The position numbers and the translations under genes are program-made. Shown piece by piece: positions 1-7,466 of a DNA stretch of 24,326 nucleotides; the first letter of the stretch is position 1; the number at the start of each line of letters is the position of its first letter. Source of the DNA: an uncultured Acetobacter sp. (GTDB taxonomy: Bacteria; Pseudomonadota; Alphaproteobacteria; Acetobacterales; Acetobacteraceae). Location of the stretch: assembly GCF_937875265.1 (NCBI RefSeq), contig NZ_CALLXM010000075.1, positions 1 through 24,326 on the forward strand. The letters run 5' to 3'. The notes under the pieces are model-generated. The model searched no databases and was not told the DNA's origin. It saw only the letters and a list, made by a program, of their open reading frames with translations.

Positions 1-135
1 GCGACCTGGGCAAATTACGGCGCCATGGGTGTTGCTGTGCCACAGACATGGATCGTCTATCAGACAGCTCTGAAAGCCATTGCTGACGGCACAGACACCA
101 CCAGCACTACGCTGCCTGCGGAGCCAGCAGTCTGA
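1..135 (+). CDS. 3' end of a prophage protein of unknown function
   Basis: The frame is open from the first base to a TGA at 133-135, giving 44 visible residues; the start lies outside the window. The tail includes a WIVYQTAL segment and ends in a Thr/Pro-rich stretch. Its stop overlaps the next gene's ATG (TGATG), so it belongs to the same translationally coupled phage-type string. I do not recognise a family. A tail or tail-assembly role is only inferred from its neighbours. Confidence 0.6.
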   Translation, partial: ATWANYGAMGVAVPQTWIVYQTALKAIADGTDTTSTTLPAEPAV

Positions 136-452
136 TGGCTGATTTTGTCTTCAAGCGTGGCACCACGTTCCTCGTGACGTGCATCAATCAGGACGCGCAG
201 GGTGCGCCCGTTGATCTCGGTGGGGCTGTGATTGCGGCTGAGCTGCGCGACGCCCAGAACACGCTGATTGCGCCTCTGGTGCCTATGGCTGTGGCCGATC
301 AGTTGGGCACCTACACGCTGAGTTATCCGAGTGACACGTCAGGCTGGCCGCTGGGCACACTACGCACGGACATCCGCATGAGCCGTTTGGACGGCACAAT
401 CCTACAGACAAATACGGTCACGATCGCGGTCGTGGATAGGGTGACACAATGA
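135..452 (+). CDS. Small prophage protein, probably tail/baseplate associated
   Basis: This encodes 105 residues. Its start overlaps the preceding stop (TGATG at 133-137) and its stop overlaps the next start (ATGA at 449-452), which is typical of phage structural operons. The protein opens with a phrase like FKRGTTF and then alternates hydrophobic and polar residues, as a beta-sandwich domain would (RDAQNTLI, GTYTLSYP, TNTVTIAVVD). There is no signal peptide, membrane segment or catalytic motif. The layout resembles small Ig-like accessory proteins near phage tail fibre genes. That role is inferred, not recognised. Confidence 0.6.
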   Translation: MADFVFKRGTTFLVTCINQDAQGAPVDLGGAVIAAELRDAQNTLIAPLVPMAVADQLGTYTLSYPSDTSGWPLGTLRTDIRMSRLDGTILQTNTVTIAVVDRVTQ

Positions 453-722
453 GTGTTGGGATTGATCCGGCCCAGAGTAACGGGCCGCTTAATGTACTGA
501 TTGCGGGGAGCGCACCGGGAACGCAGGGTGTTGGTATTAAGTCCATAGCTGCCAGCGTGGACGGAAAGTCGGTTGTTCTGACACTGACTGACGGAACAAT
601 GCAGACTGTTTCGTTGCCTCTGGTGCGAATTCATTGCCGGTCTGGCTCAGCCTAACGGTGCAATCCCAACGGAAACAACAGGGCTTTGGCTGGATAATTC
701 CGGCATTGCCATGAGGAATTAA
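449..722 (+). pseudogene. Frameshifted small prophage protein
   Basis: The reading frame from ATG 449 encodes a short beta-rich protein (SIAASVDGKSVVLTLTDGTMQT) and stops at 653-655. From about 618 onward the +1 frame stays open and gives FIAGLAQPNGAIP, then GLWLDNSGIAMRN, ending at TAA 720-722, just before the next gene. That tail (a Pro-Thr turn, GLW, NSG, then stop) resembles the usual end of small phage fibre-associated proteins. Removing one G near 622-624 would join the two frames. This is therefore probably one gene of about 90 codons broken by a single-base insertion, by a sequencing error, or, less likely, read by frameshifting. Confidence 0.55.
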
Positions 723-725
723 AAC

Positions 726-1139
726 ATGGCTCAATTTATCGTGCCTGGCGGCGGCTTGCCGACAAGTACTCCCGTGGGCACTGCTGGCGATACGCTTGGC
801 TCAATGCTGAACAAATCCAGCGGAACAGCCGTTTCTACACTCTCGGCCTCTGGCGCTACAGACCTGCCTGTCCCAGCCAGTGGAAACATCTACTACGTTG
901 TGAACGCTACTGCGGATGCACAGCTACAGTTCTCAGGCGCGGCAGCAGAAGGGCAGTTGCAGACGATCACGCTGGAAGTTCATGCCAATGGGTTCACGGT
1001 AACGCTGCCAACAACCAATGTTGTGCCGTCTGATTCTACCCTCACCCTACCGGCTACTGCGACGCAAGAGTCCGGTTTTGCAACCGTGATTTCGTATACC
1101 GCCCGTGGTGGTTCGACCGTAATTGTGGGGGGCGTGTAA
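726..1139 (+). CDS. Prophage structural-type protein of unknown function
   Basis: This encodes 137 residues with no Cys and many Ala, Thr, Ser, Gly and Val, as expected of an extended beta-structured virion protein. A GAGG Shine-Dalgarno lies about nine bases before ATG 726. The N-terminus holds a Gly-rich MAQFIVPGGG run; the C-terminal two thirds is a string of beta strands (QTITLEVHANGFTVTLP). No enzymatic motif, signal peptide or membrane helix is seen. The next gene starts in the stop codon (TAAATG). I do not recognise the family. A minor tail or fibre role fits the context only. Confidence 0.6.
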   Translation: MAQFIVPGGGLPTSTPVGTAGDTLGSMLNKSSGTAVSTLSASGATDLPVPASGNIYYVVNATADAQLQFSGAAAEGQLQTITLEVHANGFTVTLPTTNVVPSDSTLTLPATATQESGFATVISYTARGGSTVIVGGV

Positions 1140-1844
1140 ATGTTTGATGGCATTCCTAATGGCTCACCGACGTTCGTTACAACCGGCCAAAAATTCGGAA
1201 CAGGCGCACTACAAACTAAGGCATTAGCGTTCTACGAGATAAATTCTGGCGTTATCTCAACATCTGACAGCCCGTTTACCGTTGAGCTCTGGGTGAACCG
1301 TTCAACTGCGCCAGCCACAATGCAGGTTGTTATTGGTGGAAGTGGTTATATTGGGGTCAATAGCAGTGGATGCGCTATTTTTAATATCAGCAGCACCACC
1401 AACACCACCATTAACGGAACGACCGCCATTTGTGATGGAGCATGGCATCACATTGCTGCCGTTTACGATGGTGCGAACATAACGCTTTACGTCGACGGCA
1501 AAAACGATGCGACTGGCGCTGTTTCTGGCACAAATCTGGATTTTAACGATGGCTTGTGGTTTATCGGTGCGTTAGGCGCGGACGGCAATTACTCGCTCGA
1601 CGGCGCGTTGGCTGACGAGGTTGTTTTCTGGCAGAGCGCCAAATACACAGCCGCATTTACGCCGCCTACGTCAGCTTACACGGGCATAGAAGGGATGACG
1701 GCTCTTTATCATCTTGACGGGAATGGAAATAATTCCGTTGGTCTCCCGTTTATTATTGCGCCCAACGACCCGTCTATTGTCTATTCTCCGGGAAACTGGA
1801 TTATCAGTGCGGGCTCTGCTGTAACGATCAATGCAGGCGCGTAA
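1140..1844 (+). CDS. LamG/concanavalin A-like domain protein, probable tail adhesin
   Basis: This encodes 234 residues. The core matches the LamG (laminin G-like jelly roll) pattern: SPFTVELWVN near residues 40-50, a GAWHHIAAVYDGANITLYVDG segment near 100, and LDGALADEVVFW near 155-165, then the ALYHLDGNG phrase. LamG domains bind carbohydrate or protein ligands, and in phages they often sit on tail fibres as receptor-binding modules. ATG 1140 shares its first base with the upstream TAA, and a G-run at 1126-1132 is a possible ribosome site, so translation is coupled. There is no signal peptide, consistent with a virion protein. Host adhesion is inferred from domain and position. Confidence 0.7.
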   Translation: MFDGIPNGSPTFVTTGQKFGTGALQTKALAFYEINSGVISTSDSPFTVELWVNRSTAPATMQVVIGGSGYIGVNSSGCAIFNISSTTNTTINGTTAICDGAWHHIAAVYDGANITLYVDGKNDATGAVSGTNLDFNDGLWFIGALGADGNYSLDGALADEVVFWQSAKYTAAFTPPTSAYTGIEGMTALYHLDGNGNNSVGLPFIIAPNDPSIVYSPGNWIISAGSAVTINAGA

Positions 1845-1855
1845 CCGCCCCGCCA

Positions 1856-1867
1856 CCCCTGCAGGGG
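1856..1867. repeat. 12-bp perfect palindrome after the LamG gene
   Basis: CCCCTGCAGGGG lies just after the stop codon of the LamG gene and before the methylase. It has no T-tract on either side, so at best it is a weak hairpin at the end of the phage structural transcript. Its function is uncertain. Confidence 0.3.
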
Positions 1868-1893
1868 CGTGGGCTTACTGACGGTACTTTTTC

Positions 1894-2700
1894 ATGGAGT
1901 CCATACTTAACCCCGACTTAACATCAACACGACCAGTGCGTCCGGTTGCCCCTTATATAGGTGGAAAGCGACGGCTGGCAGCCAGACTCGTGGAAATACA
2001 AAGCGCGATCCCACACCAGGCGTACGTCGAGCCATTCGTCGGGATGGGAGGCGTTTTTTTTCGTCGTCCGTGGATGACGCCCTGCGAGGTGATCAACGAC
2101 CTGTCTCGTGACGTATCCGGCCTGTTTCGAGTCCTGCAGCGGCACTACGTTGCCCTGATGGATATGCTGCGCTGGCAGATCACGTCGCGCGATGAGTTTG
2201 AGCGTTTGAAATTGGCGCAGCCAGACAGTCTGACTGATTTGGAACGGGCTGTGCGGTTCCTCTACCTGCAGCGCACAGCGTTTGGTGGGAAAGTTCGAGG
2301 GCAAAATTTCGGAGTGTCAATGCGAGGAGCGCGTTTTGACATTCATGCCCTGAGTGAAGCGTTGCAGGATGTTCACAGGCGGCTCAGTCGCGTGACGATT
2401 GAGTGCCTGCCATTCGGTGAGGTTCTGAAGCGATACGACCGGCCAGGCACGTTATTCTATCTGGACCCGCCATATTGGGGGAATGAGGACGACTATGGCG
2501 CTCCGTTTAGAAATGAGGATTTTCACGCCCTACTGGCAGCGCTGGAACGGTTGGACGGTCGATTTGTGCTTTCTATCAATGACCGGCCAGAGGTGAGAGA
2601 GTTGTTCGGTGCATTCAATATGGAGACTGTGTCGGTGCCCTACACAGTGGGTGGAGGGCGGAAGCAGCGTCCGTTTGGTGAGCTAATAATCACCAATTAA
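1894..2700 (+). CDS. DNA adenine N6-methyltransferase (D12/Dam class), phage-type
   Basis: This 268-residue protein has the D12-class layout. An N-terminal APYIGGKRRL (residues 19-28) and EPFVGMGGVFF (46-56) form the S-adenosylmethionine site. The catalytic motif IV DPPY is at 191-194 within LFYLDPPYWG, and the tail is GELIITN. The family transfers methyl groups to adenine N6. In prophages it commonly protects phage DNA from restriction or resets Dam-controlled expression. ATG 1894 is the first possible start after an in-frame TGA at 1879-1881; no good Shine-Dalgarno is seen. The recognition sequence cannot be read from the protein. It could be an orphan methylase, since no endonuclease gene is nearby. 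Confidence 0.9.
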   Translation: MESILNPDLTSTRPVRPVAPYIGGKRRLAARLVEIQSAIPHQAYVEPFVGMGGVFFRRPWMTPCEVINDLSRDVSGLFRVLQRHYVALMDMLRWQITSRDEFERLKLAQPDSLTDLERAVRFLYLQRTAFGGKVRGQNFGVSMRGARFDIHALSEALQDVHRRLSRVTIECLPFGEVLKRYDRPGTLFYLDPPYWGNEDDYGAPFRNEDFHALLAALERLDGRFVLSINDRPEVRELFGAFNMETVSVPYTVGGGRKQRPFGELIITN

Positions 2701-2760
2701 AGGGCATTTAAAAGGCCAATAAAACGCCTCTGAATAGCGGGCTGACGGGATGGTTTTTGG

Positions 2761-2800
2761 GTTCCAAATTATGTGGCCGAGAGTTCCAAACTATTCGGCC
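2761..2800. repeat. Two 18-bp imperfect direct repeats, 22 bp apart
   Basis: GTTCCAAATTATGTGGCC (2761-2778) recurs as GTTCCAAACTATTCGGCC (2783-2800), with 15 of 18 bases identical. Tandem near-identical motifs about two helical turns apart are typical of transposase-binding repeats at the ends of IS21-like elements. No istA/istB gene is present, so this is probably a leftover terminus. The IS21 link is an inference. Confidence 0.45.
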
Positions 2801-2864
2801 CGCTACACTGAGAGCCAAATGGTAAGGACCAGGCCGCTTTTCCTTTTGACGCACTGAATGCTGC

Positions 2865-2948
2865 GCATTGGGTGCTTTCGAGCGGATTTTCAGGACACCG
2901 ACAGAGCAGGCTAGCGCCTCAAAAGCGCCTGATGATCGACGCGACAGG
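2865..2948 (+). pseudogene. IS5-family transposase fragment
   Basis: In one frame the DNA reads GAFERIFRTPTEQASASK. One base later another frame reads RLMIDATG followed by stop codons. Together these mimic the IS5-family run around the first catalytic Asp (xxVFERIF...LMIDATHLKAHR). The first Asp region is therefore present but frameshifted and then lost. No start, no terminal repeats and no remaining DDE residues are found. It is a dead fragment too short to name an element. Confidence 0.5.
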
Positions 2949-3052
2949 ATAGTGACTTCAAGGAGTCTGATGTGCAGCTCGAAAACCTGCCTGAGAAGAC
3001 AGAGGAAATCATCAGGACCGAGGCTACTTTTACCTCAAAAAATGAGTCATGA
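2936..3052 (+). other. Short open stretch in the scar region, possible gene fragment
   Basis: A frame without an ATG runs for about 38 codons and is acidic and hydrophilic (SDFKESDVQLENLP, then EEIIRTEATFTSKNES) before TGA at 3050-3052. Its composition is protein-like but I do not recognise it. It may be the tail of a gene truncated when the IS5-type fragment was deleted against it. The rest of 2701-3198 contains no convincing gene. Confidence 0.2.
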
Positions 3053-3077
3053 CCCTACACTATAACCTAGGGTTATA
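3052..3077. promoter_or_regulatory. Overlapping palindromes, candidate operator upstream of the TonB receptor
   Basis: TATAACC-TAG-GGTTATA (3061-3077) is a perfect 7-bp inverted repeat with a 3-bp spacer. Overlapping it, ACCCTA (3052-3057) and TAGGGT (3068-3073) form a 22-bp outer palindrome with central TATA, similar in geometry to MerR-family operators. The site is 120-150 bases before the TonB receptor start. No MerR gene is in the window and no Fur box is apparent. A regulatory role is inferred from symmetry alone. Confidence 0.35.
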
Positions 3078-3198
3078 TGGCGTGAAACAATATGGAATTG
3101 CTCCACAGAGGTCGTTTCGATGATGGTATAAAAAGTCGTAACGAATAACGCACTTATTTACCTTCCTCTCTACCCCTTGCTCAGGAGATGTTCCGACC

Positions 3199-6093
3199 AT
3201 GCGCGCCAAAACCCTGAGGCACATTCTACTCCACTCAGCCTCCGGCTTAAGTCTGTTCGTTGTTTTCTCGCCGTTGCAAAGTGGTCTGGCTTACGCAGAC
3301 GATGCAAAGCTTCCCAACAAAACCTCTGCAAAATACAGCACAGTCGCAGCCAAAAAAGCTGAAAAGAAAACCCTGCTCCATGTTGCAGACAAGCAGGAAA
3401 CCCCCAGTTCCTCTCCTGAGAACGTGGTTGTTACGGGATCCATGTTGCGTTCTTCCAACAACTCCAACGCCAACCCTGTGCAAATTATCACAGCAAAAGA
3501 TATTCAGCGCACATCCGCTACTACTCTGTCCGACTATCTCCAGCGCCTGCCATCCATGGGCAGTGGCGGGAGCTACAACAGCACCACCAATGGCGGTGGC
3601 GGTGTCGCCTGCCCGGATATCCGCAACCTTGGGCCCTCTCGTGTTCTGGTGTTGGTCGATGGTAAAAGACAGGTTCAGAATGGCGGAGCAGGCTCATCCT
3701 GTGTGGATCTGAACATGATCCCGGTTTCCATGGTTCAGAGCGTGGAAATCCTGAAAGATGGTGGCTCTGAGCTTTATGGCGCGGATGCCGTTTCTGGCGT
3801 TATCAATATCAAGCTTAAACATAACCTGACTACCGGCAATATTACCGTCAAAGGTGGTATTACGCAGTATGGTGATAACCGTACAGGCATGATCTCAGGC
3901 ATCAAGGGCTTCAATTTTGATCATGATCGCGGTAACATCACTATTGGCGGACAGTATCTGAGCCAAGGGCCCGTCATGCAGCGGGATCGGGACTGGGCAT
4001 ATAACCCGCAGATCAACAACCCTGCCTCTGGCGGCTCTGTTGTTTATGGGTCTGGTATTACGCCGACCACCACAGCTCTTGTGGGTGGTCAGCAGCTGCG
4101 GCCTGACGGTCAGGGCGGCTTTGCGCCTCTCACTGCTGCCCAGCGCTACAATTACGGTCCAGAGGGAACACTATCGCAGTATATGGAAAGCAGCACTCTG
4201 ACCGGTGATGCGCATTACGAGGTCAACAAACACCTCAATCTGTACGCCAATGTGCGTTATACGCACAAATCATCTCAGGCACAGCTTTCTGCACAGCCGC
4301 TTACCGGGAGCGTTGGCGTTAATTCTCTGCCAGCGGCTTTTGAGCTACCGGCAGACAACCCCTATAACGTCTGGGGCAAAGATGTGGGCCTTTACAAGCG
4401 GACGGTAGAGTTTGGTCCCCGCTCTTATGATTCCGCAAATGACTCCTATCAGGTCATTGCCGGAGGCAACGGCACCATTATTGGAAACTGGCAGTATGAT
4501 GCCTCCATGTCGTACGGCATGACGCAAAACACTCTCCGCACGCAGGGTCTAGTTAATTACGCTAACATATTGCAAGAACTTGGTGTTTCACAAAATGGAT
4601 CTTCCATTGCGTATGATCCCTCTGTCTGCACATCACAGGCAGGATGCACTTTGTTCAACCCCTTCCAGACCTGGCCCAAAGCAGCTGTTGATTATGCCAA
4701 ACATACGGAAATAGACCATTCCAACTATCAGTTGCGGGATTTTAATCTCCGCATAAACAATAACAATGTCGTCAAACTACCTTACAAGGGAGGCGGCGCT
4801 ATTGGGATTGCACTGGGGATGGAGCACCATAGCGAGCAGCTTTCATACCATGCAGACCCAGAAGTACAGGCTGGCGACGTTGCTGGCTCCTATACATCCA
4901 GCACGGGTGGTGGTTTTAACGCGACTGAAGTGTATCTGGAAGGCAAGGTGCCCCTGCTGCACGACGTCGCTTTTGCTAAGGATCTGACCATTGACGGTCA
5001 GGGCCGCTGGTCACGCTATAATACATTTGGCGATACAGAAAACTGGAAAGTCAGCATCAACTGGGCGCCAATTCAGGATATTCGCTTTCGCGCGACCCTA
5101 GGCACATCCTTCCGTCAGCCCAGCGTTTATTCTCTTTATGGTGGACAGTCTGTCGGTTTTCCCGCCGCGATAGATCCGTGCACCCGGCCTGACTATTATG
5201 GTGCAGCAGCAGCTAATGTTGTTGCTAACTGTATGAAAGCCGGTGCGGTGCCCGGAAAAGTCACACAGGCCTACTCTAATCAGCTTCCAAGCCTGCAGGG
5301 CGGAAACCCCAAACTGACTCCGGAAATTGGCCGAACTTACACGTTTGGCACGGTCATTACCCCCCGCTGGACACCGGGCCTTTCGCTCTCAGTTGAGTAC
5401 TGGCACACCACCCTTAAGAACACCATTGGCTCCGTGGGCACCCAGTATATTGTGGATCAGTGTTACACAGGGTCCTCCCCCGGCTATTGCGCCAATATTT
5501 CCCCGCGTGACAGCAACGGGCAGATTACCATGGTGAATGCCACGACGCAGAACCTCGGCCAGATGACCACCAACGGCATCGACTTTGACCTTGATTACCG
5601 CGTACGCCTGACCCCAACAGATGTGCTAACCCTCAGCAACAATCTGCAAGGATTGGTTGGCTACAATGTCCAGCCCTATGCGGGCTCCTCCTTTAGAAAC
5701 GGCACGGGCCGCCTCTACTACACCGGCGGCGGAGCTTACGCCGGAGCTGGTGTTGGCCACCCACGTATTACCGATTACGCAACGGCTACATGGACCCACA
5801 AAGGGTTCAGCCTATCTTACATGATGAATTACACCAGCGGCATGCGGCTCAACAACGGTTCTGTGGATCTCACTCATTCCTCAGCAGGATCATGGAATGT
5901 GCCGGGAATATTCACACATGATGTGACGCTGGGCTACAAACTGAAAAACTGGAACTTTACGGCAGGTGTTAACAATCTTCTGGATAAAAAGCCGCCTTTT
6001 ATACCGGATGGTGTGATTAACACCGATTTGGCGATGTATTCTCAGAATGCTATCGGCCGATATGCCTTCCTTCAGGCTGGTATGGATTTTTAA
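3199..6093 (+). CDS. TonB-dependent outer-membrane receptor
   Basis: This 964-residue protein has an N-terminal signal peptide (basic MRAKTLRH, a hydrophobic stretch, probable cleavage after AYA at residue 33). A candidate TonB box, ENVVVTG (74-80), follows. The plug domain (about 80-205) contains RVLVLVDGKR, VQSVEILKDG and YGADAVSGVINI. The long beta-barrel ends in GRYAFLQAGMDF with a terminal Phe, as outer-membrane barrels do. Such receptors import ligands across the outer membrane using TonB-ExbB-ExbD energy. The ligand (siderophore, metal complex, sugar or other) cannot be told. C138 and C168 in the plug could form a disulfide. AGGAGA lies about 10 bases before ATG 3199. No transport or regulatory partner is adjacent, so it stands alone between IS scars. 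Confidence 0.93.
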   Translation: MRAKTLRHILLHSASGLSLFVVFSPLQSGLAYADDAKLPNKTSAKYSTVAAKKAEKKTLLHVADKQETPSSSPENVVVTGSMLRSSNNSNANPVQIITAKDIQRTSATTLSDYLQRLPSMGSGGSYNSTTNGGGGVACPDIRNLGPSRVLVLVDGKRQVQNGGAGSSCVDLNMIPVSMVQSVEILKDGGSELYGADAVSGVINIKLKHNLTTGNITVKGGITQYGDNRTGMISGIKGFNFDHDRGNITIGGQYLSQGPVMQRDRDWAYNPQINNPASGGSVVYGSGITPTTTALVGGQQLRPDGQGGFAPLTAAQRYNYGPEGTLSQYMESSTLTGDAHYEVNKHLNLYANVRYTHKSSQAQLSAQPLTGSVGVNSLPAAFELPADNPYNVWGKDVGLYKRTVEFGPRSYDSANDSYQVIAGGNGTIIGNWQYDASMSYGMTQNTLRTQGLVNYANILQELGVSQNGSSIAYDPSVCTSQAGCTLFNPFQTWPKAAVDYAKHTEIDHSNYQLRDFNLRINNNNVVKLPYKGGGAIGIALGMEHHSEQLSYHADPEVQAGDVAGSYTSSTGGGFNATEVYLEGKVPLLHDVAFAKDLTIDGQGRWSRYNTFGDTENWKVSINWAPIQDIRFRATLGTSFRQPSVYSLYGGQSVGFPAAIDPCTRPDYYGAAAANVVANCMKAGAVPGKVTQAYSNQLPSLQGGNPKLTPEIGRTYTFGTVITPRWTPGLSLSVEYWHTTLKNTIGSVGTQYIVDQCYTGSSPGYCANISPRDSNGQITMVNATTQNLGQMTTNGIDFDLDYRVRLTPTDVLTLSNNLQGLVGYNVQPYAGSSFRNGTGRLYYTGGGAYAGAGVGHPRITDYATATWTHKGFSLSYMMNYTSGMRLNNGSVDLTHSSAGSWNVPGIFTHDVTLGYKLKNWNFTAGVNNLLDKKPPFIPDGVINTDLAMYSQNAIGRYAFLQAGMDF

Positions 6094-6152
6094 CCGCAAG
6101 CGCCTTCAGGATCAGACGTAAGCCATTCAGCACTGGACATACTCATAAAATT

Positions 6153-6192
6153 ATAGGGCGAGTGAACAGCAGAGTTCCTCGCTCTATTTTTT
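6153..6192 (+). terminator. Intrinsic terminator of the TonB receptor
   Basis: ATAGGGCGAG (6153-6162) pairs with CTCGCTCTAT (6178-6187), a 10-bp stem with one G-T wobble. The loop is 15 bases and a run of six T follows immediately (6187-6192). It is placed 60 bases after the receptor stop and is the best rho-independent terminator in the window. Confidence 0.85.
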
Positions 6193-6339
6193 CAAGAATA
6201 CTTAATGATACCCCGACGCAAGATAATTTTTTAAATATTTACTTTAATTATGCTTTTTCTGAATAAACCCACATCTTCTAACGAAGCTCTTTGAAGGTAT
6301 CTCATCAGCCTACTCACGCTACGCTGGACAAGACTTCTG

Positions 6340-6815
6340 TAGGGCGTGTCGTCAGTTAGGACGTATTGCGACTGAGAGTTGTACTTCCGTTTGATTTGTG
6401 ATGTTTTCTCCCTTGTTTTTTGGGGAGGTATAGAGATGCGATGATAGGGTCTGAGTGACAGCCCGTGGGAGCGAATAAAGGATCTTCTCCCGGGTCGCAA
6501 AGATCATGTCGATGGGACTGCTGCGGATAATTGTCTGTTAGTAGAAGCCGTTCTGTCTCGCTACCGTGCGGGCATCCCCTGGCGCGATCTGCCCACCCGG
6601 TTCGGAGACTGGAAGAACCTCCACCGGCAGTTACGTCGTTGGTCCAAAAGCGGTGTGATCGAACGGATTTTCCGCATCTGGCCGCCGATCACGACAATAC
6701 ATACATGAGGATCGACAGCACGATTGTCCGAGCATACCAGCATAGCGCGGGAGCCTGTAAAAAAGGAGCGCGGATCAGGCCATCGGGCGGTCCCGTGGCG
6801 GACTGACAAGGCAAA
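6340..6815 (+). mobile_element. IS5-family insertion sequence remnant, left part
   Basis: The element starts with a terminal repeat, GGGCGTGTCGTCAGTTA (6342-6358), preceded by TA, and contains a broken first transposase ORF. The same 19 bases occur at 23836-23854, where they end a second copy. The second half of the transposase and the other terminal repeat are missing: the DNA switches to an IS3-type remnant near 6806-6830. It is therefore a truncated, inactive copy. Confidence 0.7.
6436..6806 (+). pseudogene. IS5-family transposase, N-terminal half, frameshifted
   Basis: From ATG 6436 the reading is MR, two stops, then LSDSPWERIKDLLPGRKDH, VEAVLSRYRAGIPWRDLP, FGDWKNLHRQLRRWSKSG and IERIFR. 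The frame then breaks near 6680 and resumes one base over as AADHDNTYMRIDSTIVRAYQHSAGA to a stop at 6804-6806. This is the standard IS5/IS427-group first-ORF profile, including the first catalytic Asp in MRIDST. Stops at codons 3-4 and the internal frameshift disable it. The downstream DDE part is absent. Confidence 0.8.
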
Positions 6816-6819
6816 CGGC

Positions 6820-7160
6820 ATGACCTTTGGCTCGTGAAGAACTCCATCGCCTTTTTAACAGTTCACTCCTCTCCAGCAGCAGAAGGCTCTCACGTGTAAT
6901 TTTTTCATTCTCACGCAACAACGCTGTATGATCCGTTGCGTCAGTAACCACACTGTCATGCTTCTGCGCATCGCGGATCTGTTTCTTCAACGTCGAAGAT
7001 CCAACATACCCAGATCCTGAGCAATACGCTCACGTTACAGACCGCTGCTCAGAACTAAGCCCACCGCCTTGTGTCTGAACTCAACCTTGTAAACTCGTCC
7101 CATTTCACGACTCCTTCATGACCATCTTCGGTCTTAAAGGTCCGGGACTAAACCGTGACA
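6820..7160 (-). mobile_element. IS3-family insertion sequence remnant (OrfA end)
   Basis: On the minus strand a plausible element end, TGTCACGGTTTAGTCCCGG, at about 7160-7142 is followed by a leader with GGAG and then an OrfA-like frame from 7103. Only OrfA remains. The OrfB (DDE) part has been lost at the junction with the IS5-type remnant near 6820. The other end is not found. Family assignment rests on the OrfA helix-turn-helix and leucine-zipper pattern. Confidence 0.65.
6822..7103 (-). pseudogene. IS3-family OrfA (helix-turn-helix) pseudogene
   Basis: Translation from 7103 gives MGRVYKVEFRHKAVGLVLSS, then GL and a TAA stop, then RERIAQDLG. A frame change follows into VGSSTLKKQIRDAQK, and later ENEKITRESLLLLERSELLK leading to AMEFFTSQR. 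This is the common IS3 OrfA profile: an HTH that binds the element ends, followed by a leucine-rich coiled coil. An in-frame stop plus one frameshift make it nonfunctional. The final KAMEFF phrase marks where the frameshift into OrfB would normally follow. Confidence 0.7.
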
Positions 7161-7466
7161 CATCCACTTTTCCAAAGACCGAATTGGCCAGCCACCGACA
7201 TACCTATCGCGACCTTTACAAAGAAAAGCCATCCAATAACTCTTGACTATTTTCCATGGTCAAGGCCGGGTGCGTTTTTTATGTTAACGAAGGTCTGACC
7301 ACGCGGCAATTCAGAGCAGAAAGCTGCTAAACTGGCCCGTCTTATGGAATATCTTCGGCCCTAGTAGGCGTGGATTGCCAAAGGACACCAGAATGAAGGG
7401 CCTTGTTAGGGATGCTACATCCGTATGGTTGGGCACGACAAATCCGTTGAGAGGTAGCGTTTGTAT
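7161..7466. other. Gene-free spacer between IS scar and LysR gene
   Basis: No convincing ORF is seen in either strand. The only structure found is a 6-bp inverted repeat, CTTGAC (7242-7247) and GTCAAG (7259-7264), with an 11-bp spacer. This could be decayed insertion DNA plus the 3' flank of the LysR gene. No intrinsic terminator for the minus-strand LysR gene is clear. Confidence 0.4.

Noticed and set aside
2868..3065. 65-codon plus-strand frame as an intact gene
   Set aside because: Its beginning matches an IS5 transposase segment that changes frame midway, so it is a remnant and not a new protein.
6231..6500. Minus-strand 89-codon frame next to the IS5-type end
   Set aside because: It crosses the insertion sequence terminal repeat and the transposase start on the opposite strand. 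Its Arg/Ser-rich product has no recognisable domain.
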